From: Apium graveolens
Lineage: Eukaryota > Streptophyta > Magnoliopsida > Apiales > Apiaceae
Direction of reading: 5' to 3'
DNA: 64,000 bases
Assembly (NCBI RefSeq): GCF_009905375.1
Contig: NW_027420823.1
Location: forward strand, 1 to 64,000
Shown: piece after piece, positions 1 through 11,387 of the stretch
How positions within the stretch are numbered: the stretch's first letter is position 1
Layout: every line of letters starts with the position of its first letter
Notes under the pieces: generated by a model
What the model saw: only the letters and a program-made list of their open reading frames with translations
The model's database searches: none
What the model was told of the DNA's origin: nothing
Translations under genes and position numbers: made by a program

Positions 1-3000
1 GTAAAAGTACCCCTCCCGACAAGGACACTCGTGTTTCACCGACTACAGATATAATTTTTTTAAAATGATTTTTTGTTTTGACGATCCAACCATACGGATG
101 TTAAGATATATAGATTTTAGTCATAATAAAAATTATTAAAAAATTTGAAATTCATTTTGCATGCGAGGATTAGAAAAAGTCTGGTAAAAGTACCCCTCCC
201 GACAACGAGGACTCGTTCCCGATTTACAAGATTAATTTTTTTTAAAATGATTTTTCGACGATCCAACCCGTGTGGATGTTAAGATATATCGATTTTAGTC
301 ATAATAAAAAATTATTAAAAAATTTAAATTCATTTGCATGTCAGGATTAGAAAAATCTGGTAAAAGTACCCCTCCCGACAACGAGACTCGTTCCCGATTC
401 TACAGGATTAATTTTTTTAAATGATTTTTTCGACGATTCCAACCGTACGGAATGTACGATATATCGATTTTAGTCATAAGAACAAATTATTAAAAATTTA
501 AAATTCATTTTGCATGTTAGGATTAGAAAAATCTGGTAAAAGTACCCCTCCCGACAATGAGACTCGTTCCCGATTTACAGGATTAATTTTTTAAAATGAT
601 TTTACGATGATCCTACCATACGGATGTTAAGATATATCGATTTTAGTCATAAGAAAAAATTATTAAAAAATTTGAAATTCAATTTGCATGTTAGGATTAG
701 AAAAATCTAGTAAAAGTACCCCTCCCGACAACGAGACTCGTTCCCGATTTACAGGATTATTTTTTTAAAATGATTTTTTGACGATCCAACCATACGGATG
801 TTAAGATATATCGATTTTAGTCATAAGAACAAATTATTAAAAAATTTAAATTCATTTTGCATGTTAGGATTAGAAAAATCTGGTAAAAGTACCCCTCCCG
901 ACAACGAGACTCGTTCCCGATTTACAGGATTAATTTTTTAAAATGATTTTTCGACGATCCAACCGTACGAATGTTAAGATATATCAATTTTAGTCATAAG
1001 AAAAAATTATTAAAAAATTTCAAATTCATTTTGCATGTCAGGATTAGAAAAATCTGGTAAAAGTACCCCTCCCGACAACGAGACTCGTTCCCGATTTACA
1101 GGATTAATTTTTAAAATGATTTTTCGACGATCCAACCGTACGGATGTTAAGATATATCAATTTTAGTCATAAGAAAAAATTATTAAAAAATTTCAAATTC
1201 ATTTGGCATGCCAGGATTAGAAAAATCTAGTAAAAGTACCCCTCCCGACAACGAGACTAGTTCCCGATTTACAGGATTAATTTTTTTAAATGATTTTTCG
1301 ACGATCCAACCGTACGGATGATAAGATATATCGATTTTAGTCATAAGAAAAAATTATTAAAAAAATTGAAATTCATTTTGCAAGTCGGGATTAGAAAAAT
1401 CTGGTAAAAGTACCCCTCCCTACAAGGACACTCGTTCCCGATTTACAGGATTAATTTTTTAAAATGATTTTTTGACGATCCAACCGTACGGATGTTAAGA
1501 TATATAGATTTTAGTCATAAGAAAAAATTATTAAAAAATTTGAAATTCATTTTGCTTGCGAGGATTAGAAAAATCTGGTAAAAGTACCCCTCCCGACAAC
1601 GAGACTCGTTCCCGATTTACAGGATCAATTTTTTAAAATGATTTTTCGATGATCCAACCGTACGGATGTTAAGATATATCGATTTTAGTCATAATAAAAA
1701 ATTATTAAAAATTTGAAATTCATTTGCATGTCAGGATTAGAAAAATCTTGTAAAAGTACCCCTCCCGACAACGAGACTCATTCCCGATTTACAGGATTAA
1801 TTTTTTAAAATGATTTTTCGATGATTTAACCGTACAGATGTTAAGATATATCGATTTTAGTCATAATAAAAAATTATTAAAAATTTGAAATTCATTTTGC
1901 ATGTCAGGATTAGAAAAATCTGGTAAAAGTACCCCTCCGGACAACGAGACTCGTTCCCGATTTATAGGATTAATTTTTTTATATGATTTTTCGACTATCA
2001 AACCGTACGGATGTTAAGATATATCTATTTTAGTCATAAGAAAAAATTATTAAAAAAATTGAAATTCATTTTGCAAGTCGGGATTAGAAAAATCTGGTAA
2101 AAGTACCCCTCCCGACAAGGACACTCGTTCCCGACTTACAGGATTAATTTTTTAAAATGATTTTTTGACGATTTAACCATACGGATGTTAAGATATATAG
2201 ATTTTAGTCATAATAAAAAATTATTAAAAAATTTGAAATTCATTTTGCATGCGAGGATTAGAAAAATCTGGTAAAAGTACCCCTCCCGACAACGAGACTC
2301 GTTCCCGATTTACAAGATTAATTTTTTAAAATGATTTTTCGACGATCCAACCGTGTGGATGTTAAGATATATCGATTTTAGTCATAATAAAAAATTATTA
2401 AAAAATTTGAAATTCATTTGCATGTCAGGATTAGAAAAATCTGGTAAAAGTACCCCTCCCAACAACGAGACTCATTCCCGATTTACAGGATTAATTTTTT
2501 AAAATGATTTTTCGATGATCCAACCGTACAGATGTTAAGATATATCGATTTTAGTCATAATAAAAAATTATTAAAAATTTGAAATTCATTTTGCATGTCA
2601 GGATTAGAAAAATCTGGTAAAAGTACCCCTCCCGACAACGAGACTCGTTCCCGATTTACAGGATTAATTTTTTTATATGATTTTTCGACGATCCAACCGT
2701 ACGGATGTTAAGATATATCGATTTTAGTCATAAGAAAAAATTATTAAAAAAATTGAAATTCATTTTGCAAGTCGGGATTAGAAAAATCTGGTAAAAGTAC
2801 CCCTCCAGACAAGGACACTCGTTCCCGACTTACAGGATTAATTTTTTAAAATGATTTTTTGACGATCCAACCGTACGGATGTTAAGATATATAGATTTTA
2901 GTCATAAAAAAAAAATATTAAAAAATTTGAAATTCATTTTGCATGCGAGGATTAGAAAAATCTGGTAAAAGTACCCCTCCCGACAACGAGACTGGTTCCG

Positions 3001-6000
3001 GATTTACAAGATTAATTTTTTAAAATGATTTTTCGACGATCCAACCGTACGGATGTTAAGATATATCGATTTTAGTCATAAGAACAAATTATTAAAAAAT
3101 TTAAAATTCATCTTGCATGTTAGGATTAGAAAAATCTGGTAAAAGTACCCCTCCCGACAACGAGACTCGTTCCCGATTTACAGGATTAATTTTTTAAAAT
3201 GATTTTACGATGATCCTACCATACGGATGTTAAGATATATCGATTTTAGTCATAAGAAAAAATTATTAAAAAATTTGAAATTCAATTTGCATGTCAGCAT
3301 TAGAAAAATCTAGTAAAAGTACCACTCCCGACAACGAGACTCGTTCCCGATTTACAGGATTATTTTTTTAAAATGATTTTTTGACGATCCAACCATACAG
3401 ATGTTAAGATATATCGATTTTAGTCATAAGAAAAAATTATTAAAAAAATTGAAATTCATTTTGCAAGTTGGGATTAGAGAAATCTGGTAAAAGTACCCCT
3501 CCCGACAAGGACACTCTTTCCCGATTTACAGGATTAATTTTTTAAAATGATTTTTTGACGATCCAACCGTACGGATGTTAAGATATATAGATTTTAGTCA
3601 TAAGAAAAAATTATTAAAAAATTTGAAATTCAATTTGCATGTCAGCATTAGAAAAATCTAGTAAAAGTACCACTCCCGACAACGAGACTCGTTCCCGATT
3701 TACAGGATTATTTTTTTAAAATGATTTTTTGACGATCCAACCATACGGATGTTAAGATATATCGATTTTAGTCATAAGAACAAATTATTAAAAAATTTAA
3801 AATTCATCTTGCATGTTAGGATTAGAAAAATCTGGTAAAAGTACCCCTCCCGACAACGAGACTCGTTCCCGATTTACAGGATTAATTTTTTAAAATGATT
3901 TTACGATGATCCTACCATACGGATGTTAAGATATATCGATTTTAGTCATAAGAAAAAATTATTAAAAAATTTGAAATTCAATTTGCATGTCAGCATTAGA
4001 AAAATCTAGTAAAATTACCACTCCCGACAACGAGACTCGTTCCCAATTTACAGGATTATTTTTTTAAAATGATTTTTTGACGATCCAACCATACGGATGT
4101 TAAGATATATCGATTTTAGTCATAAGAAAAAATTATTAAAAGAATTGAAATTCATTTTGCAAGTTGGGATTAGAAAAATCTGGTAAAAGTACCCCTCCCG
4201 ACAAGGACACTCGTTCCCGATTTACAGGATTAATTTTTTAAAATGATTTTTTGACGATCCAACCGTACGGATGTTAAGATATATAGATTTTAGTCATAAG
4301 AAAAAATTATTAAAAAATTTGAAATTCAATTTGCATGTCAGCATTAGAAAAATCTAGTAAAAGTACCACTCCCGACAACGAGACTCGTTCCCGATTTACA
4401 GGATTATTTTTTTAAAATGATTTTTTGACGATCCAACCATACGGATGTTAAGATATATCGATTTTAGTCATAAGAACAAATTATTAAAAAATTTAAAATT
4501 CATTTTGCATGTTAGGATTAGAAAAATCTGGTAAAAGTACCCCTACCGACAACGAGACTCGTTCCCGATTTACAGGATTAATTTTTTAAAATGATTTTTC
4601 GACGATCCAACCATACGGATGTTAAGATATATCAATTTTAGTCATAATAAAAAATTATTAAAAAATTTCAAATTCATTTTGCATGCCAGGATTAGAAAAA
4701 TCTGGTAAAAGTACCCCTCCCGACAACGAGACTAGTTCCCGATTTACAGGATTAATTTTTTTAAATGATTTGTCGATGATCCAACCGTACGGATGTTAAG
4801 ATATATCGATTTTAGTCATAAGAAAAAATTATTAAAAAAATTGAAATTCATTTTGCAAGTCGGGATTAGAAAAATCTGGTAAAAGTACCCCTCCCGACAA
4901 GGACACTCGTTCCCGATTTACAGGATTAATTTTTTAAAATGATTTTTTGACGATCCAACCGTACGGATGTTAAGATATATAGATTTTAGTCATAAGAAAA
5001 AATTATTAAAAAATTTGAAATTCATTTTGCATGCGAGGATTAGAAAAATCTGGTAAAAGTACCCCTCCCGACAACGAGACTCGTTCCCGATTTACAGGAT
5101 TAATTTTTTAAAATGATTTTTCGATGATCCAACCGTACGGATGTTAAGATATATCGATTTTAGTCATAATAAAAAATTATTAAAAAATTTGAAATTCATT
5201 TTGCATGTCAGGATTAGAAAAATCTGGTAAAAGTACCCCTCCCGACAACGAGACTCGTTCCCGATTTACAGGATTAATTTTTTTAAATGATTTTTCGACG
5301 ATCCAACCGTACGGATGTTAAGATATATCGATTTTAGTCATAAGAACAAATTATTAAAAAATTTAAAATTCATTTTGCATGTTAGGATTAGAAAAATCTG
5401 GTAAAAGTACCCCTTCCGACAACGAGACTCGTTCCCGATTTACAGGATTAATTTTTTAAAATGATTTTACGATGATCCTACCATACGGATGTTAAGATAT
5501 ATCGATTTTAGTCATAAGAAAAAATTATTAAAAAATTTGAAATTCAATTTGCATGTCAGGATTAGAAAAATCTACTAAAAGTACCCCTCCCGACAACGAG
5601 ACTCGTTCCCGATTTACAGGATTATTTTTTTAAAATGATTTTTTGACGATCCAACCATACGGAGGTTAAGATATATCGATTTTAGTCATAAGAAAAAATT
5701 ATTAAAAAATTTGAAATTCATTTTGCATGTCAGGATTAGAAAAATCTGGTAAAAGTATTCCTCCCGACAATGAGACTCGTTCCCGATTTACAAGATTAAT
5801 TTTTAAAATGATTTTTCGACGATCCAACCATACGGATGTTAAAAATATATCAATTTTAGTCATATGAAAAAATTATTAAAAAATTTGAAATTCATCTTGC
5901 ATGTCATGATTAGAAAAATCTGGTAAAAGTACTCCTCCCGACAACGAGACTCTTTCCCGATTTACAAGATTAATTTTTAAAATGATTTTTTTGATGATCC

Positions 6001-6180
6001 AACCATATGGATGTTAGGATATATCAGTTTTTGTCATATGAAAAAATTATTAAAAAATTTGAAATTCATTTTGCATGTCAGGATTAGAAAAATCCGGTAA
6101 AAGTACCCCTCTCGACAACGAATATAAAAATATATTAGCTTTTGTCATATTAAAATATTAAAAACATTTAAATTTATTTT
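1..6180. repeat. Tandem satellite array, ~174-176 bp monomer
   Basis: About 35 head-to-tail monomers are visible, each opening with GTAAAAGTACCCCTCCCGAC and containing the conserved blocks CGTTCCCGATTTACAGGATT, CGATCCAACCGTACGGATG, TTAAGATATATCGATTTTAG and a run of AT-rich sequence ending GGATTAGAAAAATCTG. The first motif starts at 1, 184, 360, 536 and 710, so most monomers are about 174-176 bp, which is nucleosome length and typical of plant centromeric or subtelomeric satellites. The last full motif is near 6098. The final unit is internally deleted and fades out by about 6180. The array continues beyond the left edge. I do not recognise the family, so the chromosomal location is unknown. 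No credible coding region lies in it. Confidence 0.97.
1424..5030. repeat. Higher-order (tetrameric, ~696 bp) organisation within the satellite
   Basis: A monomer variant reading CAAGGACACTC instead of CAACGAGACTC recurs at 1424, 2117, 2811, 3507, 4203 and 4899, a spacing of 693-696 bp or four monomers. Another copy lies at 21, two periods before 1424. The monomer before each one ends with the variant GCAAGTCGGG or GCAAGTTGGG. A second marker, CAGCATTAG, recurs at 3295, 3643, 3991 and 4339, exactly 348 bp apart or two monomers. These nested periods show homogenisation of blocks rather than of single monomers. Confidence 0.85.
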
Positions 6181-7427
6181 ATATTATTTTATAAAAATAA
6201 TTTCTTAAATCTATTTATAAAAAAATTATAAGTATACAATATTTATTATCGAGTTTTCTTGTTATAATTGGTTTCCCTTCTTCAACTTTTCATTTCCCCC
6301 TTCTTTTCTTTTCATTACCCGCTTCCCCCTGCCCCTCCCCCTCCCATGCCCCATTTCATCTCCTTCTCTGTAAACATAAAACACCAAAGTACACAAATCT
6401 AAATCTCTATCTCTCCCTCCTAACCCTCTCAATCCACCTCTATTTCAAACACTAATTACACTCTGAATGACGAATTAACTTCATAGCCGTCCAATGTTTG
6501 TGCTTCCATTTCTGATCCGAAGGATCTCAGCTGCTTGAATTGAGTTGGTATTCCAAAGAAGATTGTGGTCCTATTGAGTTTTGATTTAGGTTGTGGTCTC
6601 TCCCCTTCCCTCTCTCCCTCTCTTTCTCCCCCTCTACTCTCCTTGTTATGAAAAATCTATACATACATAAATATTTGCTTTGATTTGAGCCTCCTTTGAT
6701 TGATTTGTATGTTTCTTTAATGGAGTATGGTTCCGTTTAGGGTTTCAATTCGACTTCAATTTGGGGTTTTAGTTTGTGTTCAAAACTAAGGCTTTAGGGC
6801 TTATTTGTGGATTCAATGGAAGGTGCTTGTCTTTAATTTTGAGGTATCACTCTCTCTATCTCTCTCTCTCTGTGTCTAATTCTCTCTCTCATTTTAGTTC
6901 TTATTTTGTGTTGATTTTAGTTCTTATTTTGTGCGTACAAGTAAGTAAAGGAGATGTGGAGGGGAAAATTAAAGCTCAAGAAGAAAATTGAGTGTTTTGA
7001 TGATTTATGTAGGTTTGTTTCTGTGTGATTTAAGATGTAAGTGATTTTTTCTTCTCCCAGTAGCAGTTTTGTGGGTGTGTCTGTTATGACTTGCTTGAAT
7101 GCTATATGATAGTTTCCGTAACATCTTTGTATAAGGTATTATCCATCTGGACTGTGTAATCATTTTAGGATTCCCACCACTCTACATGAAATGCAAATAT
7201 GTGATCAGCTAAGAACTGACACAGTTATATTTTTTGGCTGAATAACATCAACTGCTATAGAAATTAGGTCAGTGATGCTTGACATGCTCAATCGTGGATG
7301 TCATTGCACAAGATGAGATATCTAGTTTTATGTGTTTCATCTTCTACTGTCCTTGTTCCTATCAGTGAAATAAATGTGGTGCTTAGATTATTAATGTTAA
7401 AAGTCTTACATGTTTATATGTTTCTAG
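6181..7427 (+). promoter_or_regulatory. Promoter-like and pyrimidine-rich leader region with intron ahead of the GLE1-like exons
   Basis: After the satellite comes AT-rich sequence with TATA-like stretches (about 6190-6230), then a strongly pyrimidine-rich tract (about 6285-6430), further CT microsatellites (about 6598-6640 and 6848-6895), and finally a polypyrimidine/AG acceptor at 7426-7427. This looks like a plant core promoter, 5' UTR and first intron. I found no convincing coding exon here, although family members have several hundred residues upstream of the part encoded from 7428. Either the N-terminal exons were lost and an unrelated leader was joined, or the gene starts internally. 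Transcription is inferred, not seen. Confidence 0.4.
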
Positions 7428-7643
7428 GTTCCACAAACCATGGAAATTCTTCTTGCTGAATTAAACAGGGTCTGCATATACAGTGTTCCAAAGTATATGA
7501 GTTACTCTGAGTCAGTATTTAAAACAAAAGAAACTTACAACAAAGCCATTGGATATCAAGAAGAAGATGGAAAGCTTGGAAACAGTGATACATATGTAGA
7601 ACGAGTGAGGTCATGTATGAAGCTATATGGAGCACTTGTTCAG
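7428..7643 (+). pseudogene. GLE1-like nuclear-pore mRNA export factor, exon a (fragment)
   Basis: The exon opens after the acceptor TTTCTAG and reads in one frame through VPQTMEILLAELNRVCIYSV to KLYGALVQ, ending at a GT donor (7644). This matches the start of the conserved C-terminal half of plant GLE1. GLE1 is the cytoplasmic-face nucleoporin that, with inositol hexakisphosphate, activates the DEAD-box helicase of the DBP5/LOS4 type to release mRNA from export complexes. Plant GLE1 proteins are about 600 residues, with this segment past the middle, so the N-terminal half is absent. An ATG at 7440 is in frame and could start a short protein. I call it a gene fragment because no upstream coding exons are recognisable and the downstream part diverges. 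Identity is from recall of the family, not a search. Confidence 0.75.
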
Positions 7644-7774
7644 GTGCGTCTCTTTGATCTAGCACTAATGTCTGCAGAATATTTGAGTCATTGTGCTTGC
7701 TCGTTTTTGGTTTCAAGTTGCTCATTTCTAGTTTTAAGTATCACAGAAACTATGTGAGTCGTGTTGGTTTTTAG

Positions 7775-7897
7775 ACAGAAGCTAAAGGAGTTAAGAACCC
7801 ACATGGAATTGAAGAAGGCTGGGCATGGATGGCCAGATTTTTGAATGCTCTTCCAGCCAATTTATACACTGTTATTTCATTGCAGGCCTTTATTGAA
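7775..7897 (+). pseudogene. GLE1-like, exon b
   Basis: A phase-0 exon of 41 codons follows a 131-bp intron (7644-7774, GT...AG). It encodes TEAKGVKNPHGIEEGWAWMA followed by RFLNALPANLYTVISLQAFIE, the conserved GLE1 segment expected directly after exon a. The frame is open and both splice sites look usable. The donor at 7898 opens the intron into which the Copia element has inserted 30 bp downstream. This exon exists only once in the window, because it lies outside the tandemly repeated unit. Confidence 0.8.
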
Positions 7898-7922
7898 GTA
7901 TGATCAAGAAATTCTTATCATT

Positions 7923-7927
7923 ATATA
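7923..7927. repeat. Target-site duplication ATATA (left)
   Basis: ATATA directly precedes the 5' LTR and is repeated directly after the 3' LTR at 15890-15894. It is a clean 5-bp signature of LTR element integration into the GLE1 intron. Confidence 0.93.
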
Positions 7928-9602
7928 TGAAAGGAATATGTCCTAAGTCCAATCAGGTATTAGGATTTAGGAATAACTCTTTATGTAATCTGTTTTGATT
8001 TCATTGATATTAATAAAAGACTTGTTTTGTTTTTATTACGGGCTTTATCTACTTAAGTGTTTAAATAAAATATACCATAGTTTAGAGTAAAGCTTTTTAT
8101 GGATTATGATGAGATCATAATAGTGAGACCTAAAAAGATGATAACTCTAAACTTAAATAGTTCCTGATCATAGGATTACTAACTGGTAATTAATAATCCG
8201 CAAAGATCGGTACATACTATGCTTGCTTCATTATGAAGGATGTCTGTTCTCATAGACATTTGTGTTGTGACACTATAGCTAGTATGTAGGTGCTTATTAT
8301 AGAATAAGTTCACTGAACATGACTCGCCTAGCTGAACAACTGATGGAGTTCACTCACGTGTCAGCAGTTGTTCGCTTAGTGATAGTTGTACAAGTATCCT
8401 TGGACTTGAGGTCATCATAGTCATCTTGTGTACACTGAACTATGCTTTGGTTTAGTTCTTAGTCTCCAGGGACAATTATTAGGGCTCTTCTGGGTATAGG
8501 AATTTGTACACGAAGATAGTGTATGATCAATAAAGGATCTACCCCTTCCAGTGAAGGAAACGAATGTTCAAGGCTGATCCACTTATGCTAGTTCAGGAAT
8601 CTCTGGCCAGAGTGAATGAAATTAGAAAGGAGTTTCTAATTTGCATAGAACTACGCATAGTAAATGGTAAGCAAGTGATTGAATTAGATAGGCTTGACAC
8701 GAGATCCATGCCTTGTATTTAATCGGGACATTGTAGGGTAGAAAGAGATTATTGTACGGTAACTATTCACTGAATAGGTTCTTGGTATTCTAAGCAGTGA
8801 ATTCATATTATCCGGATAGTCGCGATATGCTGAGAAGTATCCCTCACGATGTAGAATAAATGTGATTAATTAATTAATCATATTTAATAAATTAGAGAAT
8901 TTATATAAATAATGATAAAATACTTTTATTATTATTTATTTCTACTATCGGCTTAATATTGAATCTACAGGGTCACACCATAAAAAGAGAATGATTTAAT
9001 GGTGGAGGAATTAATTAATAATGGCTAATAATTATTTATTTGTGAAATAAATAATTAATTGGCAAATTTAATAATTGATTAAATAAGATTTAATTGATTA
9101 AAAATTAATTAAGAAAAGTTCTTAATATTATTAATTAAAGGATTTAATTTTTGGAAATTAAATCAAGAGAGAGAATTATTTCTAAAGTGTTTAGAAAAAG
9201 GATTAATGATTAAAAGGTGTTTTAATTATTAATGAGAATAATAAATGGGATAATAATAATAATATTAATGGGAAAATTTCAGCTGAAAATTTTGCCTATA
9301 AATACACTATTATAGACCCTATTTTATTTGAACCCACATCAAACCCGAAAACCCAAAAAGTTTGGAAAACCCAATTCTCTCCACCTCCTTCCTCCTCCTT
9401 AACATCGTTTTCTTGGTGGATACCGGTGGAGTGCTTCACACTTGAGGGGCAACTGCTAAGGATCTCTGATCGTTGTCTCCGAATTATTTTAAAAGGTTAG
9501 ATTCGATCCCTCAAATTTTTATTCAAGATTTATATGCTTTTATTTGGATTTTGTATGTGTAAAAGTGTTTTTCCATGCCCCCGCTGCGTTAAAAATCCAA
9601 CA
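7928..9602 (+). repeat. 5' LTR of the Copia element
   Basis: The LTR is 1,675 bp, starts TGAAAGGAATATGTCC and ends AAAAATCCAACA. A TATA box (TATAAATA, 9297-9304) precedes a probable transcription start in an A/C-rich stretch about 30 bp downstream. The segment 8860-9260 is extremely AT-rich. This LTR lies outside the 23.65-kb tandem unit and occurs once as a 5' LTR. Confidence 0.95.
9297..9304 (+). promoter_or_regulatory. TATA box of the Copia 5' LTR
   Basis: TATAAATA lies about 300 bp before the LTR end, in the usual place for the U3/R promoter of plant LTR retrotransposons. The same motif is in each 3' LTR (for example 15584). Confidence 0.7.
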
Positions 9603-9603
9603 A

Positions 9604-9615
9604 TGGTATTAGAGC
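9604..9615 (+). other. Primer binding site (initiator tRNA-Met type)
   Basis: TGGTATTAGAGC starts one base after the LTR. It matches 11 of 12 positions of the usual plant initiator-Met primer binding site TGGTATCAGAGC. Reverse transcription would be primed here. Confidence 0.9.
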
Positions 9616-10042
9616 ATAGGTTGTATGCATATAGATCTGTGGTAAAAATTTCAGAATTTTATGTGCTTGTATGAATTAATTATGATTTTTACAAGTTATA
9701 TCATGGATTAATTTTGTCTGATGAGAAATCGTTTCTCAGAATAATTTTGAATGTTGATCTGGGTTCTACAAGTGTTGTAGATCGTCTGGGTATTTTTTTC
9801 ATAATTTTAGGATGTATAGATTTTTTATTATGAATTTTTGAAGTTGTTGCAATTAAATTCGTAATTAAATAATCATATATATATAAATAAATTGTTAGTT
9901 TGTATATATATACATCTGCTTTGTTTCTGCTGTACTATTACTGCTGCTGCTTGGAGATAAAAGACAGACAGGACAAAGTCTGACAAGCACGCTGATCGAG
10001 GAGGACAGGCGGCGGCTGTTGCAAAAATATTAAAAAAAAATA

Positions 10043-10157
10043 GGGGTGTAACGCATTCCGGATATGCGTTACACACCTGTGGCGCATTCATGGAATGCGT
10101 TACACCCTTTAATGGCTGAAAAGGGGTGTAACGCATCACCGGAATGCGTTACAGCCC
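10043..10157 (+). repeat. Nested palindromic repeats in the Copia leader
   Basis: The motif GTAACGCATTCC and its reverse complement GGAATGCGTTAC recur in alternating orientation. GGGTGTAACGCATTCC (10044-10059) pairs perfectly with GGAATGCGTTACACCC (10092-10107). GGGTGTAACGCAT (about 10124-10136) pairs with ATGCGTTACAGCCC just downstream (to about 10157), with one mismatch. An extra inverted copy sits at 10062-10077. They can form alternative hairpins in the RNA leader. They are absent from the other tandem units, which begin downstream. Confidence 0.75.
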
Positions 10158-10904
10158 TTCTGTTGATTTTAAAATTGATTTTCTGGGAGTTTCGTAACTC
10201 CGTTTTGGGCGTGCAATATACCGTTGGATTCGTTTTTTCGAGACGGATCTAATGGTGTGATCAATTTGAGTTTATATAAAAGTTTTGAACTGTTTATATT
10301 TCCATGAAGTGTTTTAAAGTTGTTATTGACTGTTTTAATTGCTTTTAAATGCTTCATGTGATACATAGAGATGTATATTGCTTGTTCTAATGTGCTAGAT
10401 TATGTAACATGCCTACCTTGATGTTTATTCATGTTGATATATGTGATATATGCTTAGTTTATCATGCGATGATAGATTTAGGTGAACTTGAATGAACATA
10501 AGGCGTTTGTTAGACAACCTAGTATAGTGAAATTGTTTCATAACCTTAATAACAATATTATGAATACAATCATGAGATTCTTGTGTTTATGAAACACGTA
10601 ATTGAATATGAATTTTTGATATGAGAGAAAGGATGATTCTGTCAACAACATATTTCTATCTGTAAGAAAGGTTTATTAAGTGACGCCTCTTGACAATGCT
10701 CCACCCGATCTGGGAATCTTCTGATTATTGAATATTGATTTGAAATATTTAATTTAAAAGGAAGAATTTCTTTATAATATGATTATGATTGTAACGTAAT
10801 ATAATCCCTCTAAAATTAAATAATATCAAGTAGTAATTGGCCAATATCACAACGGGCTTTTGTCGGTCATAGCCTTCCAACATGATAGAAAAGTAGTTCT
10901 TATT

Positions 10905-11230
10905 TTTGAATCATTGTCGGTTCGTGCTACAGCCGAGGGCTTTGATTTCGAAACAAGAAATATTTGTCTATTACATAGAGATGTGTACATTGAATAAGAA
11001 TCTAAAGGTCGGTACGTGCTACAGCCGTGGGCCTTTGGGGACTGATTCAACTGTACGGAATGTTGGGTTAGACTTGACTTAGAATATTGAGTTTGTCGTG
11101 CTACAGCCGAGACTCAATTATTCAAGAGGCTAAAGTTTGATTAGGGAATAACATGAGATGTAATTGACAAGAGTTGTCTGCCTATTGAACATTACATGGC
11201 GGTTCGTGCTACAGCCGGGGTCGTGTAATG
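10905..11230 (+). other. Array of four related hairpins in the Copia leader
   Basis: Four elements share the core CGTGCTACAGCCG, starting at 10923, 11015, 11097 and 11205, and each sits in the loop of its own inverted repeat. The stems are TTTGAATCA with TGATTTCGAAA (10905-10953), AAAGGTC with GGCCTTT plus GAATC with GATTC (10998-11048), AATATTGAGT with ACTCAATTATT (11083-11122), and CATTACATGG with TCGTGTAATG (11190-11230). Inside, CGG(T/U) pairs with GCCG. Outer stems differ in sequence but stay paired, as expected for selected RNA structure. A role in packaging, dimerisation or translation is inference only. Confidence 0.6.
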
Positions 11231-11387
11231 GAATGTAGGATCCCTATTCCCACTAGCATTATGAATGCTTAATTTTTCACGTAGGGGGTTGAATAAATTA
11301 GATAAACTAGTGGGAGCCACTTATGAATAAAGACCCGATTCATATAGTGTTTTGAAATGAAATCGAATATTTGCTAAGTGTTGTTAT

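Noticed and set aside
728..745. CENP-B box-like site in the satellite
   Set aside because: The dyad AACGAGACTCGTT lacks the spacing and core bases of the CENP-B box, so I did not annotate it as one.
1..6180. Regularly spaced identical blocks resembling a CRISPR array
   Set aside because: The whole 174-176-bp period is repeated, not short repeats with unique spacers, and the context is a plant genome. It is a satellite.
6776..6991. 71-residue open frame before the GLE1 exons
   Set aside because: It is low-complexity (Leu/Ser from CT repeats), lacks family similarity and overlaps probable intron or leader.
7519..7725. Minus-strand open frame across GLE1 exon a
   Set aside because: It is the antisense shadow of a recognisable plus-strand exon.
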